64,000 nucleotides of DNA, taken from NCBI RefSeq assembly GCF_900105125.1, contig NZ_LT629750.1:1922001-1986000 (forward strand), written 5' to 3'. The position numbers were made by a program, and so were the translations under genes. Positions 53,803 through 62,496 of this stretch are shown here, in pieces. This DNA is from Bradyrhizobium canariense (lineage in GTDB: Bacteria > Pseudomonadota > Alphaproteobacteria > Rhizobiales > Xanthobacteraceae). The stretch's first letter is position 1. Each line of letters begins with the position of its first letter. The notes under the pieces are model-generated. The model saw nothing but the letters and a program-made list of their open reading frames with translations. It did not search any database and was not told where the DNA came from.

Positions 53803-54723
53803 ATGCCTTTAACCCATGGATGCATCCAGATTCTGAACATGTTCAAGAGCCAGAGCGAGCACAAATCGAGAGCGCGGGTGGTTCAATTTGGCCGCCATGA
53901 GATCGTTACGGAGGGTCTCAATCTGAGTTTTTGGGCCGACATCAGCCATCGCTGCATGACCGCTAGATGGCCTTCTTTCATCGGCGGCGCCGCGCTGGTG
54001 TTTATCGTCTTCAATGCGGCTTTCGCGGTGCTGTACTGGATCGGAGATCAGCCGATCGCAAACGTGCCCGGCGGCGCCTATATCGACTATCTCTATTTCA
54101 GCATCGAGACGCTTTCGACCGCCGGCTACGGCGACATGCATCCGCAGACCCATTACGGGCACTTTATTGCGGCGGTGGAGCTGTTCACGGGCATCTTCTC
54201 AATGTCACTGATGACCGGTCTGATCTTTGCCCGGTTCTCGCGGCCCAGTGCGCGGCTGCTGTTCGCGGACAACCCGGTGATTTCGAACCATGAAGGCAAG
54301 CTGACCTTGATGGTGCGTTTTGCCAATGAGCGTCACAACATCATCGGCAATGCGACTGCCAAATTGTGGTTGCTCAAGAACGTCGTCAGCGAGGAAGGAA
54401 GGTCGTTTCGAAGATTTTACGAACTGCCGCTGGTCCGCAACGAGCACCCCGCCCTCGCGCTGAGCTGGACGCTCTACCATGTTATCGATGAGCAGAGCCC
54501 GCTCTACGGACAGACGGCCGATGACCTCGATGCATCCGGCGTCTCGCTGATGCTGGTGGTGTCCGGGTATGATGTTGTTGCAGCGCAAACGGTCGACGCA
54601 CGAAAGTCGTACGACCATCCCGACATTCTGTTCGGGCACAGCTATGCGGACATCCTCGGCACCCTGGAAGACGGCCGCCTCAGAATCGACTACGGCAGGT
54701 TCCACGACACTGTGCCGGTATAG
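53803..54723 (+). CDS. KirBac-type inward-rectifier potassium channel
   Basis: Prokaryotic Kir channel of up to 306 residues. Two membrane helices (WPSFIGGAALVFIVFNAAFA and FIAAVELFTGIFSMSLMTGL) flank the pore loop IETLSTAGYGDMHPQ with the K+ filter GYGD. The cytoplasmic immunoglobulin-like C-terminal domain is complete (LTLMVRFANERHNIIGNATA, and YDVVAAQTVDARKSYDHPDI). The N-terminal slide helix region GRHEIVTEGLNLSFWADISH is typical of KirBac. The ATG at 53839 is a possible alternative start; neither has a good ribosome site. It should pass potassium, possibly gated by lipid or pH. Confidence 0.92.
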   Translation: MPLTHGCIQILNMFKSQSEHKSRARVVQFGRHEIVTEGLNLSFWADISHRCMTARWPSFIGGAALVFIVFNAAFAVLYWIGDQPIANVPGGAYIDYLYFSIETLSTAGYGDMHPQTHYGHFIAAVELFTGIFSMSLMTGLIFARFSRPSARLLFADNPVISNHEGKLTLMVRFANERHNIIGNATAKLWLLKNVVSEEGRSFRRFYELPLVRNEHPALALSWTLYHVIDEQSPLYGQTADDLDASGVSLMLVVSGYDVVAAQTVDARKSYDHPDILFGHSYADILGTLEDGRLRIDYGRFHDTVPV

Positions 54724-54811
54724 GTTGCGGCATCGGTGTCATCGCAACATTTTCTGGGACACGCATGACGGTCGTGCTAAATAAGCTGCGGATGTCGCGG
54801 AGCTGGCACCA

Positions 54812-55162
54812 GTGAAGACCCAGCGGCCCATTGTGGCGGAGGAAGAAGAGCATCGCGTGCTCCAATTCCGGCCGCGTAACCCGGCCCTCGTACCGGGCTG
54901 GCGTAGAGATCTGAACGGATCGGCGCAGCGGGCAGATGCCCAGCCGGAGCCGAACGATCTTTCCCGCTATGAGCGTCCCCGCGAAGCGCCGGACGATTTT
55001 CGTCACCGCATGCTGGCCAACATCGCAGCCTTCGCATTTACCGTGGCATTGACGGCGATCGGAATATGGCTCGCCATGAGCATCGCCGATCTAAGGCGGA
55101 CCCAGGATTGCGTGCTTTTGGGCCGGCGCGACTGCGTTCGCATTACCGCGCCATCCATTTAA
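54812..55162 (+). CDS. hypothetical single-pass membrane protein
   Basis: A 116-residue protein I do not recognise. A charged N-terminal half (IVAEEEEHRVLQFRPRNPAL, then SRYERPREAPDDFRHRML) is followed by one membrane helix (IAAFAFTVALTAIGIWLAMS) and a short Cys-containing tail (TQDCVLLGRRDCVRITA). The GTG start has GGAG about nine bases upstream. It lies between the Kir channel and the acpXL operon. Topology predicts a cytoplasmic N-terminus and periplasmic cysteines that could pair; this is inference. Confidence 0.6.
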   Translation: MKTQRPIVAEEEEHRVLQFRPRNPALVPGWRRDLNGSAQRADAQPEPNDLSRYERPREAPDDFRHRMLANIAAFAFTVALTAIGIWLAMSIADLRRTQDCVLLGRRDCVRITAPSI

Positions 55163-55358
55163 CGCCGGTAAGGCTGGGCGGGGCTTCACTCCCTTAAATC
55201 CATTCCGGCCGGGACCGCCCGTCCGCCTCCATTGAACTCAGGGCGGCGCTCCGTTATACGGGCAGTCGACTCCGGGCGGCGGATCGGGCATTCCGGGGCG
55301 CGATGCCCGCTCGCATGCCGTCGCCGAAAATTATCTCCAATATATCAAAGGCTTAGTG

Positions 55359-55646
55359 ATGTCATCCACATTCGATCAAGTCGCCACGATTATCGCTGAA
55401 ACCTGCGACATCCCGCGCGACACGATCACGCCGGAGAGCCATGCCATCGACGATCTGGGGATCGACAGCCTCGATTTTCTCGACATCGCGTTTGCCATCG
55501 ACAAGGCGTTCGGGATCAAATTGCCGCTAGAAAAGTGGACCCAGGAGGTCAACGACGGCAAGGCCACCACCGAGCAGTATTTCGTCCTGAAAAACCTCTG
55601 CGCTCGCATCGACGAATTGGTTGCGGCCAAGACTGCGGGCGCCTAA
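55359..55646 (+). CDS. acpXL: specialised acyl carrier protein for very-long-chain lipid A fatty acids
   Basis: Acyl carrier protein of 95 residues, of the AcpXL type that carries 27-hydroxyoctacosanoate for lipid A. The phosphopantetheine site is Ser37 in [20 protein letters not shown]; length and sequence differ from housekeeping AcpP, and the downstream gene order is that of rhizobial VLCFA clusters. AAAGG precedes the ATG at 55359; the preceding GTG is too close to it. First gene of the operon acpXL-fabZ-fabF2-fabF1-(short frame)-lpxXL. Confidence 0.93.
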   Translation: MSSTFDQVATIIAETCDIPRDTITPESHAIDDLGIDSLDFLDIAFAIDKAFGIKLPLEKWTQEVNDGKATTEQYFVLKNLCARIDELVAAKTAGA

Positions 55647-55655
55647 TCGCGCGCC

Positions 55656-56129
55656 ATGCAGCTTGAATATTTCCAGCTCATCGACCGGATCGTCGACCTC
55701 AACATCGGCGAGCGGACCATTACGGTCGAGGCGCAGGTTCCACAGCACAACACCATCTTCGAGGGGCATTTCCCGGGCTATCCCATCATGCCCGGCGTAT
55801 TGCTGATTGAATCGATGGCGCAAACCTCGGGTTGGCTATTGCTCGCACTGATGAAGTTCGAACGCATGCCGTTCCTGGCCGCGGTCAAGGAAGCCAAGAT
55901 GCGCGGCTTCGTCTCCCCAGGCGAATTGCTGACGATCAATGCCAGCGTGGTTCACGAGGGCTCGGGTTATTCGATCACCGAAGCCAAGATCAGGGTCGGC
56001 AGCAAGTTGAGGAGCAACTCGACCCTCACCTTCAGCCACATCCCCTTCCCCAACCCGGATTTGCGCGGACACATGGATGCCGTGGCCAAGCGCGTCGGCT
56101 TTCCGCAACAGGCCATACCCCATGACTGA
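55656..56129 (+). CDS. fabZXL: FabZ/FabA-like 3-hydroxyacyl-ACP dehydratase of the VLCFA operon
   Basis: Hot-dog-fold dehydratase of 157 residues. The catalytic histidine motif is IFEGHFPGYPIMPGVLLIES, then MAQTSGWLLLALMKFER with the acidic residue replaced, as common in AcpXL-linked members; FLAAVKEAKMRGFVSPGELL follows. It begins nine bases after acpXL without its own ribosome site, so it depends on coupling. It overlaps the fabF2-like gene by eight bases. Expected role: dehydration during elongation of the AcpXL-bound chain. Confidence 0.9.
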   Translation: MQLEYFQLIDRIVDLNIGERTITVEAQVPQHNTIFEGHFPGYPIMPGVLLIESMAQTSGWLLLALMKFERMPFLAAVKEAKMRGFVSPGELLTINASVVHEGSGYSITEAKIRVGSKLRSNSTLTFSHIPFPNPDLRGHMDAVAKRVGFPQQAIPHD

Positions 56130-57330
56130 AACTGCATCTACGACGTCGGAACCGGCGGAAGTCTGGATCACCGGCATTGGCCTTGCCACCTCGCTCGGCG
56201 AAGGGCTGGACGCGAACTGGGACGCACTCAATCAGCGGCGCATCAATGTCGATGAGAAGGGCTTTGCGCCCTACATCGTTCATCCCTGGACGCAGGTGAG
56301 CCTCGACACGCAGATCCCCAAGAAAGGCGATCAGCGTCAGATGGAGGCCTGGCAGCGCATCGGAACCTATGCCGCCGGGCTCGCGCTGGATTCAGCCGGC
56401 GTCAAGGGCAACAAGGAAATCCTCGGACGGATGGACATGATCGTCGCCGCCGGCGGCGGCGAACGTGACCTCGCGGTCGATTCGGGCGTTCTTACGGCGG
56501 AAGCGAACGGCAATTCCGCGCCCGGCTTTCTCAACGAACGCCTGATGAGCGATCTGCGTCCAACCCTGTTCCTGGCGCAGCTTTCGAACCTTCTGGCCGG
56601 CAACATCGCTATCGTGCACGGCGTGTCCGGAACATCGCGCACCTTCATGGGCGAGGAAGTCGCGGGCGTTGATGCGGCGCGGATCGCGCTGGCGCGCATC
56701 GCCGCCGGCCAAAGCGACATCGCGCTGATCGGCGGCTCGCATAATGGCGAGCGCAAGGACCTTTTGGTGCTCTACGAATTTGGCGATTACAACCTCAAGG
56801 ACAAATTCGAGCCGGTGTGGGCGCGCCAGCAGCAGCCAGGCTTCGCGCTTGGCTCGGCCGGAGCCTTCCTTGTCATCGAGTCCCGGGCGCATGCGGAAGC
56901 GCGCGGTGCAAAGCCCTATGCGCGCCTGACCAACGTCGTGGCCGATCTGTCGCATCGCAAACACCCCGGCGACGTCAAGACGACGCTTGAAAAGCTGTGG
57001 TCGAAGCTCGGCAAACTGGACGACGGCGGAGCCATCATCACCGGCGCGACGGGCGCCGAGCCTGCCACGTCGGAAGAACAGGCGTTCCTGACGGAGCATC
57101 CGGATTTTCCGGTGCGCGCGACCGGCACCATGTTCGGCCACACCATGGAAACCCAGTTTCCGCTGGGACTTGCTCTGGCAGCCCTGTCGATTTCGCGCGG
57201 CGCATTGTTTCCGCCGAACGATTCAGTTGGCGTAGAGATTGAAATGTCCAAGCCGCCTGCCCAGATTGTCGTCATCGGGGCCGGTCACTGGCGGGGCGAA
57301 GGCATGGCCCTGATCGAGGCGATCAAGTGA
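56122..57330 (+). CDS. fabF2XL: beta-ketoacyl-ACP synthase homologue lacking catalytic residues (FabF2 type)
   Basis: Thiolase-fold KS homologue of 402 residues in the VLCFA operon. Aligned by eye with the next gene, the nucleophile Cys is Ser169 (HGVSGTSRTF), the first catalytic His is replaced by Gly (IITGATGAEP) and the Lys before the second His is missing, while that His is kept (TMFGHTMETQ). It is therefore probably not a condensing enzyme by itself and may be the partner subunit of FabF1, like chain-length factors. The start ATG overlaps the fabZ stop region. FabF2/FabF1 pairs are a known feature of these clusters. Confidence 0.9.
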   Translation: MTETASTTSEPAEVWITGIGLATSLGEGLDANWDALNQRRINVDEKGFAPYIVHPWTQVSLDTQIPKKGDQRQMEAWQRIGTYAAGLALDSAGVKGNKEILGRMDMIVAAGGGERDLAVDSGVLTAEANGNSAPGFLNERLMSDLRPTLFLAQLSNLLAGNIAIVHGVSGTSRTFMGEEVAGVDAARIALARIAAGQSDIALIGGSHNGERKDLLVLYEFGDYNLKDKFEPVWARQQQPGFALGSAGAFLVIESRAHAEARGAKPYARLTNVVADLSHRKHPGDVKTTLEKLWSKLGKLDDGGAIITGATGAEPATSEEQAFLTEHPDFPVRATGTMFGHTMETQFPLGLALAALSISRGALFPPNDSVGVEIEMSKPPAQIVVIGAGHWRGEGMALIEAIK

Positions 57331-57359
57331 GCACAGCGGCCTAACCGGCGGGGGGAACC

Positions 57360-58637
57360 ATGACAGCATCACGCGACAAATTCGGAAGGCCGATCGTCGT
57401 CGTCACCGGCATGGGTATTGTGACGTCGCTCGGTGCCGGCAAGGCCGATAACTGGGCGAAGCTGACCGCGGGCGAATCCGGCATCCGGACCATCACGCGC
57501 TTTCCGATCGACGGTTTGAAGACCACGATGGCCGGAGCAGTCGATTTCGTCACGGTCGATCCGTTCTCGTCGACCGAACTCTCCGAGCGCCTTGCCGAAA
57601 TGGCTGCTGAGGAAGCGCTTGAGCAGTCGGGCATCGGCCGCAAGGGCGATTTCCCGGGACCGCTGTTTCTGGCCGTTGCGCCGGTTGAGGTCGAGTGGCC
57701 GCAACGGCGGGAATTGGGGCGCGCCGTCGGGCAGCAGGAAATAAACTATGACGATCTGCTCCGCGTCAGCGGCGGTGGAAAGTACACCCCCTATCATCGC
57801 CGATTCATGTTCGGTTCGGTGGCGACTTATCTCGCCGAGACTTTCGGCACCAAGGGATCGCCGATTTCACTGTCGACCGCCTGTGCGTCGGGTGCGACGT
57901 CGATCCAGCTCGGCGTCGAGGCGATCCGTCGCGGCGAAACTGACGCCGCGTTGTGCGTGGCAACCGATGGTTCGGTCAACCCGGAAGCGCTGGTCCGGTT
58001 TTCTCTTTTATCCGCGCTGTCCACCCAGAATAATCCGCCGCAGGCTGCGTCAAAACCGTTCTCGAAAAACCGCGATGGGTTCGTCATGGCGGAAGGCGCC
58101 GGCGCGCTGGTGCTCGAGAGCTATGATGCCGCTGTGGCGCGCGGCGCGCCTATCCTTGGCGTGCTGGCCGGCTGCGGCGAACTCACTGACTCCTTTCATC
58201 GCACCCGATCCAGCCCCGATGGCAAGCCGATCATTGGCTGCGTGCGGAAGGCATTGGCGGACGCCGGTATGGTGCCGGAGCAGATCGATCACATCAATGC
58301 GCACGGCACCGCGACACCGGAAAACGACAAGATGGAGTATCTGGGGATTTCGGCGGTGTTCGGCGAGCACGCCAAGCAAATCCCGGTGTCATCGAACAAG
58401 TCGATGGTCGGCCACACCATCTCGGCGGCGGGCGCCGTCGAGGCGGTGTTTTCGCTGCTGACACTTGAACACCAGCGGATTCCGCCGACGATCAACTATG
58501 AAACGCCCGATCCGGCAATTCTGTTCGATGTCGTCGGCAACAAGGCGCGCGACGCGCGCGTCACCGCCGTGATGTCGAATTCATTCGGCTTCGGCGGCCA
58601 GAACGCCTCGCTGATCCTGACGCGTGAACCGATCTGA
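57360..58637 (+). CDS. fabF1XL: beta-ketoacyl-ACP synthase II of the VLCFA operon (FabF1 type)
   Basis: Condensing enzyme of 425 residues elongating the AcpXL-bound acyl chain. The catalytic set is complete: Cys175 in SLSTACASGATS, His315 in INAHGTATPENDK, Lys347 and His352 in SNKSMVGHTISAAG. GGGGGGAACC before the ATG at 57360 gives a good start. It lies 29 bases after the FabF2-type gene, with which it may form a heterodimer. The next gene is lpxXL after a 121-base interval; the adh-type gene that stands here in Rhizobium clusters is absent. Confidence 0.94.
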   Translation: MTASRDKFGRPIVVVTGMGIVTSLGAGKADNWAKLTAGESGIRTITRFPIDGLKTTMAGAVDFVTVDPFSSTELSERLAEMAAEEALEQSGIGRKGDFPGPLFLAVAPVEVEWPQRRELGRAVGQQEINYDDLLRVSGGGKYTPYHRRFMFGSVATYLAETFGTKGSPISLSTACASGATSIQLGVEAIRRGETDAALCVATDGSVNPEALVRFSLLSALSTQNNPPQAASKPFSKNRDGFVMAEGAGALVLESYDAAVARGAPILGVLAGCGELTDSFHRTRSSPDGKPIIGCVRKALADAGMVPEQIDHINAHGTATPENDKMEYLGISAVFGEHAKQIPVSSNKSMVGHTISAAGAVEAVFSLLTLEHQRIPPTINYETPDPAILFDVVGNKARDARVTAVMSNSFGFGGQNASLILTREPI

Positions 58638-58654
58638 CCGGCGCAGCCTTCCCG

Positions 58655-58759
58655 ATGCCGGCGATTGATGTCATTGCACGAGGCGGCGATGCGCATGCCA
58701 GCGTGTTGAAGCGCGCGGTCAGCCTGAATCTATCCGGCAAAGTCAGCGTTGGTTTCTGA
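58655..58759 (+). CDS. possible 34-residue coupling ORF upstream of lpxXL (doubtful)
   Basis: Short frame MPAIDVIARGGDAHASVLKR onward, ending in a TGA (58757-58759) that overlaps the lpxXL ATG as TGATG. lpxXL has no Shine-Dalgarno of its own, so translation of this frame could deliver ribosomes to it. The ATG here also lacks a good ribosome site, and no family is recognised. It might be the tail of a lost gene. Listed because of the exact overlap. Confidence 0.3.
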   Translation: MPAIDVIARGGDAHASVLKRAVSLNLSGKVSVGF

Positions 58760-59691
58760 TGCATCCCCTGCTCCGCCGCACCAAGGCCCGTATCCGCGAG
58801 GCCACCAAGCCGCTCGGCGAAGCCGCGGTGGGTGCATTGACCATCGGCATGCTGCGGGCCACGCGTTATTTCGATCCGACCAAGACGGCTAACCTGTTCG
58901 GCCGCGTTACCCGCCTGATCGGCCCTGCACTGCGCGAGCAGCGCATCGGCCGCGCCAATCTGACGGCCGCCTTCCCGGAAAAATCGCCCGAGGAGATCGA
59001 GGCCATCCTGGCGGGCGTCTGGGATAATCTCGGCCGCGTCGGCGCCGAATTCGCCCATCTCGATCACATCTGGGACCATGATGAGGCGCATCCCGAGCTT
59101 GGCCGCATCGAAATTCCGCCACGCACGCACGAGCTGTTCCATCAGTTGCGGCTCGACGGCAAGCCGGCGCTGATTTTTGCCAGTCACCTCGGCAACTGGG
59201 AAATGCCGGCGCTGGCCGCCGTGGCGCACGGACTCGATGCCGCGATTCTGTTTCGCCGGCCCAATATCCCCTCCGCCGATCGCATCATCCAGGAGATGCG
59301 CTCGGTGAAGATGGGAACCTTGATTCCGGCCGGTCGTGACGCGCCGTTCAGGCTCGCGGAAGCCCTGCAAAAAGGTCAGCACGTCGCCATGCTGGTCGAC
59401 CAATATTTGACCGGTGGCGTCGAGGTGACTTTCTTCGGGCGCAAGACCAGAGCCAATCCGATGCTGGCCCGGCTGCTGCGGCAGGTGGAGTGCCCGATCC
59501 ACGGCGTCCGGATTATCCGCCTGCCCGGTCACCGCTTTCGTGCCGAACTATCCGAGGAAGTACAACCGGTACGCGACGCTTCGGGGAAGATCGATATTCA
59601 GGGCACGACGCAGGCGGTCACTTCGGTGGTCGAAGGCTGGATCCGCGAATATCCGGACCAGTGGTTGTGGCTGCATCGCCGCTGGCGGTAG
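58759..59691 (+). CDS. lpxXL: lipid A very-long-chain acyltransferase (LpxXL)
   Basis: HtrB/LpxL-family acyltransferase of 310 residues, expected to move the AcpXL-bound very-long-chain acyl group to lipid A at the inner membrane. The catalytic HxxxxE is in FASHLGNWEMPALAAV; later motifs include MLVDQYLTGGVEVTFFG and PDQWLWLHRRWR. Operon position after acpXL-fabZ-fabF2-fabF1 makes the specific assignment strong. No ribosome site stands before the ATG, which overlaps the stop of a short upstream frame. Confidence 0.93.
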   Translation: MHPLLRRTKARIREATKPLGEAAVGALTIGMLRATRYFDPTKTANLFGRVTRLIGPALREQRIGRANLTAAFPEKSPEEIEAILAGVWDNLGRVGAEFAHLDHIWDHDEAHPELGRIEIPPRTHELFHQLRLDGKPALIFASHLGNWEMPALAAVAHGLDAAILFRRPNIPSADRIIQEMRSVKMGTLIPAGRDAPFRLAEALQKGQHVAMLVDQYLTGGVEVTFFGRKTRANPMLARLLRQVECPIHGVRIIRLPGHRFRAELSEEVQPVRDASGKIDIQGTTQAVTSVVEGWIREYPDQWLWLHRRWR

Positions 59692-59740
59692 TGGTTACAC
59701 TTACGGTTTTTCGTTGCGTCCTTGCGAGGAGCCAAGGGAG

Positions 59741-60853
59741 CTACCGCCCGGTCTTCACCCTGGTCCAGAGCCGATTGATGATACGCTGGGTCGCCGGATC
59801 GCGTGCGGTGATGACGAACAGCTTCTTCAGCGTCGCCTCATCCGGATAGATGTTCTTGTCGTTCAGAATTTTGGGATCGATCAGTTTCTGGCTCGCCAAA
59901 TTGCCATTGGCGTAGGACAGGAAATCGGAATTCCTGGCCGCAATGTCGGGCCGATAGAGATAGTTGATCAGCTCATAGGCCTCCGCGACATTCTTTGCGT
60001 CGGCCGGGATCGCCAGATTGTCGAAAAACATCTGCGCGCCTTCTTTCGGGATCGCATAACCGATCTCGACATCGCTGTTGGCTTCAGCGGCGCGGCTGCG
60101 CGCCTGCATGATATCGCCGGACCAGCCCACCACCAGGCAGATCTCGCCGGTGGCCAGCGCACTCAGATATTCCGACGAATGAAACTTGCGGACGTAAGGC
60201 CTGATCTTGAGGACGAGATCGGCGGCCTTCTCCAGGTCTGCCTGCTTGGTCGAATTGGGATCGAGCCCGAGATAGCCCAGCGCAGCCGGAAAAATATCGT
60301 CGGCGGAATCCAGCATATGGACGCCGCAGTCTTTGAACTTCGCCAGATTCTCCGGCTTGAAAATGATGTCCCAGCTGTCGATCCTGGCGTCGGGACCGAG
60401 AATTTTCTGCACGGCCTTGACGTTGTAGCCGATGCCTGTGGTGCCCCACATATAATTGGCGGCATAGGTGTTGCCGGGATCATAGGTGGCAAGCCGTTCC
60501 GTCACCACCGGCCAGGCATTGGTCAGGTTCGGCAGCTTCGATTTGTCGAGCTTCTGAAAGACATGCGCCGTGATCTGGCGCTGCAGGAAATAAGCGGTGG
60601 GTACGACGAGGTCATAGCCCGATTTTCCCGCCAGCAACCTTGTTTCCAGGGTCTCGTTGGCGTCGAACGTATCGTAGACGACCTTGATGCCGGTTTCCTT
60701 GGTGAAATCCTCAAGCACCCCCGGCGCCATGTAGTTCGACCAGTTGTAGAAGTTGACGGTGCGCTCCTGCGCCCTCGCGGGCAACGCGAGCACCGCCAGC
60801 GTCGCGGCTACAGCGGCAACAAGCCGAAAGTGAGCGTTGCTCCAGCGGCGCAT
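59741..60853 (-). CDS. PotF/PotD-type polyamine-binding periplasmic protein
   Basis: Spermidine/putrescine-type binding protein of 370 residues. A signal peptide (LVAAVAATLAVLALPARAQE) precedes VNFYNWSNYMAPGVLEDFTK and GIKVVYDTFDANETLETRLL, the usual start of PotF-like proteins; YMWGTTGIGYNVKAV and CLVVGWSGDIMQARSRAAEA also fit. AGAGG stands before the ATG. No Pot permease or ATPase is in the window, so it is an orphan here. It is 13 bases downstream of the aminotransferase gene. Confidence 0.92.
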   Translation of the reverse strand: MRRWSNAHFRLVAAVAATLAVLALPARAQERTVNFYNWSNYMAPGVLEDFTKETGIKVVYDTFDANETLETRLLAGKSGYDLVVPTAYFLQRQITAHVFQKLDKSKLPNLTNAWPVVTERLATYDPGNTYAANYMWGTTGIGYNVKAVQKILGPDARIDSWDIIFKPENLAKFKDCGVHMLDSADDIFPAALGYLGLDPNSTKQADLEKAADLVLKIRPYVRKFHSSEYLSALATGEICLVVGWSGDIMQARSRAAEANSDVEIGYAIPKEGAQMFFDNLAIPADAKNVAEAYELINYLYRPDIAARNSDFLSYANGNLASQKLIDPKILNDKNIYPDEATLKKLFVITARDPATQRIINRLWTRVKTGR

Positions 60854-60866
60854 CGTCGTCTACCTC

Positions 60867-62030
60867 TTACCGGCGGTGGATGGCATCCGACAAACGCTCC
60901 AGCGCGGTGTCGAGCGTGGCATCCTTCTTGGCAAAGCAAAACCGCACCACCGAGGTCACGGCATCCTGTTCATAAAAAGCAGATACCGGGATCGCCGCAA
61001 CCTTGTAATCGGTGACGATGCGCTTGCAGAAGGCTTCATCGGTCTCGTTGAGACCAAGCGGCGACAAATCGACGGTGAGGAAGTAAGTGCCCTGCGACCG
61101 CAGCACCGGAAAGCCGAGGCTCTCCAGCCCCTTGGTGAGACGGTCGCGGCTGCGCGCCAGATCCTTGCGCATGTCGTGGAAATATTCCGCCGGCTTGCCG
61201 AGCCCGTAGGCGACCGCGGCCTGCAGGTTTGGCGCGGTCGTGAAGGTGAGAAACTGGTGCACCTTCGCGGCCACGCGCAACAGCGGCGGGGCGGCACAGA
61301 CAAAACCGATTTTCCATCCCGTCAGCGAGAAAATCTTGCCCGCGGAGCCTACCTTGATGGTGCGATCGCGCATGCCCGGAATCGTAATCAGCGGAATGTG
61401 CTCGCGGCCGTCAAAGATCACGTGCTCCCAGACCTCGTCGCAGATCGCGATCGCATCGAACTCCTGGCAAAACCGGGCCAGCAGTTCGAGGTCCTCGCGC
61501 GGATAAACCACCGCGGCGGGATTGAGCGGATTGTTGAAGAGAACTGCCTTGGTCTTGTGGTTGAAAGCACTTCGCAGCATCTCCTCGGAGAGCCGCCAAT
61601 GCGGCGGTTCGAGGCGCAGCAGCCGCGGGATACCGCCGGCCTGACGGATGATCGGGAGATAGGAATCATATACCGGCTGGAAGACGATCACCTCGTCACC
61701 GGGTTCGACGACGGCAAGGATCGCCGACGTCAGCGCTTCGGTGCCGCCCGACGTCACCATCACCTCGGTCATCGGATCGAGGGTGAGCTGGTGCCAGCGC
61801 CCGTAATGCGCGGCGATCGCCTGCCGCAGTTCGGGAATGCCCATCATCGATGGATACTGGTTGTAGCCGTCCATCACCGCATCCGACGCAGCGCGGCGAA
61901 TGTCCTCCGGACCGGGATCATCCGGGAAACCCTGACCGAGATTGATGGCGTTGTTGTCGCGCGCGAGCTGCGACATGGCCTCGAAGATCGTGACGGGAAG
62001 GTCGGCAAAGACCTTGTTCATGGACGTCAT
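60867..62030 (-). CDS. class I/II PLP-dependent aminotransferase
   Basis: Fold-type I aminotransferase of 387 residues, related to the YbdL/kynurenine-methionine group. Seen: NNAINLGQGFPDDPGPEDIR, MVTSGGTEALTSAILAVVEP, AIAICDEVWEHVIFDG, and the PLP-lysine region VGSAGKIFSLTGWKIGFVCA. The start at 62030 is placed just after the rhodanese stop; an ATG three codons later is as likely. Possible links are to methionine or sulfur-compound transamination because a rhodanese gene is next to it, but that is inference. Confidence 0.9.
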   Translation of the reverse strand: MTSMNKVFADLPVTIFEAMSQLARDNNAINLGQGFPDDPGPEDIRRAASDAVMDGYNQYPSMMGIPELRQAIAAHYGRWHQLTLDPMTEVMVTSGGTEALTSAILAVVEPGDEVIVFQPVYDSYLPIIRQAGGIPRLLRLEPPHWRLSEEMLRSAFNHKTKAVLFNNPLNPAAVVYPREDLELLARFCQEFDAIAICDEVWEHVIFDGREHIPLITIPGMRDRTIKVGSAGKIFSLTGWKIGFVCAAPPLLRVAAKVHQFLTFTTAPNLQAAVAYGLGKPAEYFHDMRKDLARSRDRLTKGLESLGFPVLRSQGTYFLTVDLSPLGLNETDEAFCKRIVTDYKVAAIPVSAFYEQDAVTSVVRFCFAKKDATLDTALERLSDAIHRR

Positions 62031-62037
62031 GGAACGA

Positions 62038-62367
62038 TCAGCCGCCGGTGTTGGTCGGCAACCCAGCCGCCTTCCAGCCCAATATGCCCCCCGCAAGATG
62101 CTTGTCGTAAGGCAGGCCCGCGGCCTGCGCCGCCAGCGACGCCGTCACCGAGCGTTTGCCGGAGCGGCAGGCGAAAACCACCTGCTTGCCTTGCGGATCA
62201 GGAATATTTTTCGGCTCGAAGCTCGAAAGCGGAACAACCACGCCGCCCGGATAGGCTTCCGCAGCAACTTCATTCGGCTCGCGAACGTCGACCAGCAGAT
62301 AGCGTCCTTCCGCCATGCCCTTCGATACGTCGTCCGGCGTTAAATCGTGCACCTGATGATCCGCCAC
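62038..62367 (-). CDS. single-domain rhodanese-like protein
   Basis: Rhodanese-fold sulfurtransferase of 109 residues. The active-site loop is VVFACRSGKRSVTASL with the catalytic cysteine; LLVDVREPNEVAAEAYPGG is the usual first strand pattern, and AGGILGWKAAGLP closes the domain. The GTG at 62367 has GGGAGG five bases upstream, better than an ATG at 62388 with none. It lies just upstream of the aminotransferase gene and 130 bases downstream of kup. The sulfur donor and acceptor are unknown. Confidence 0.88.
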   Translation of the reverse strand: MADHQVHDLTPDDVSKGMAEGRYLLVDVREPNEVAAEAYPGGVVVPLSSFEPKNIPDPQGKQVVFACRSGKRSVTASLAAQAAGLPYDKHLAGGILGWKAAGLPTNTGG

Positions 62368-62477
62368 GTAATCCTCCCAACGATCCATTTCTGACGGGCG
62401 AATTGGCAGTGCCGACGGCCCGTATTTCGGTAGCCAAAGTCGCCTCTCGCGCAGCGAAAATCAAGCGCCGTGAAAGG

Positions 62478-62495
62478 TTTAAGACGCGACTTAAA
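62478..62495. repeat. small inverted repeat just after kup
   Basis: TTTAAG (62478-62483) and CTTAAA (62490-62495) form a perfect dyad around six bases, starting two bases after the kup stop codon. The arms are AT-only apart from one G-C pair, too weak for a typical terminator; an operator or chance are equally possible. Confidence 0.3.
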
Positions 62496-62496
62496 T

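Noticed and set aside
62478..62495. Inverted repeat after kup as a rho-independent terminator
   Set aside because: Stem is short and AT-only apart from one pair and lacks a following T-run on the minus strand; kept only as a weak repeat.
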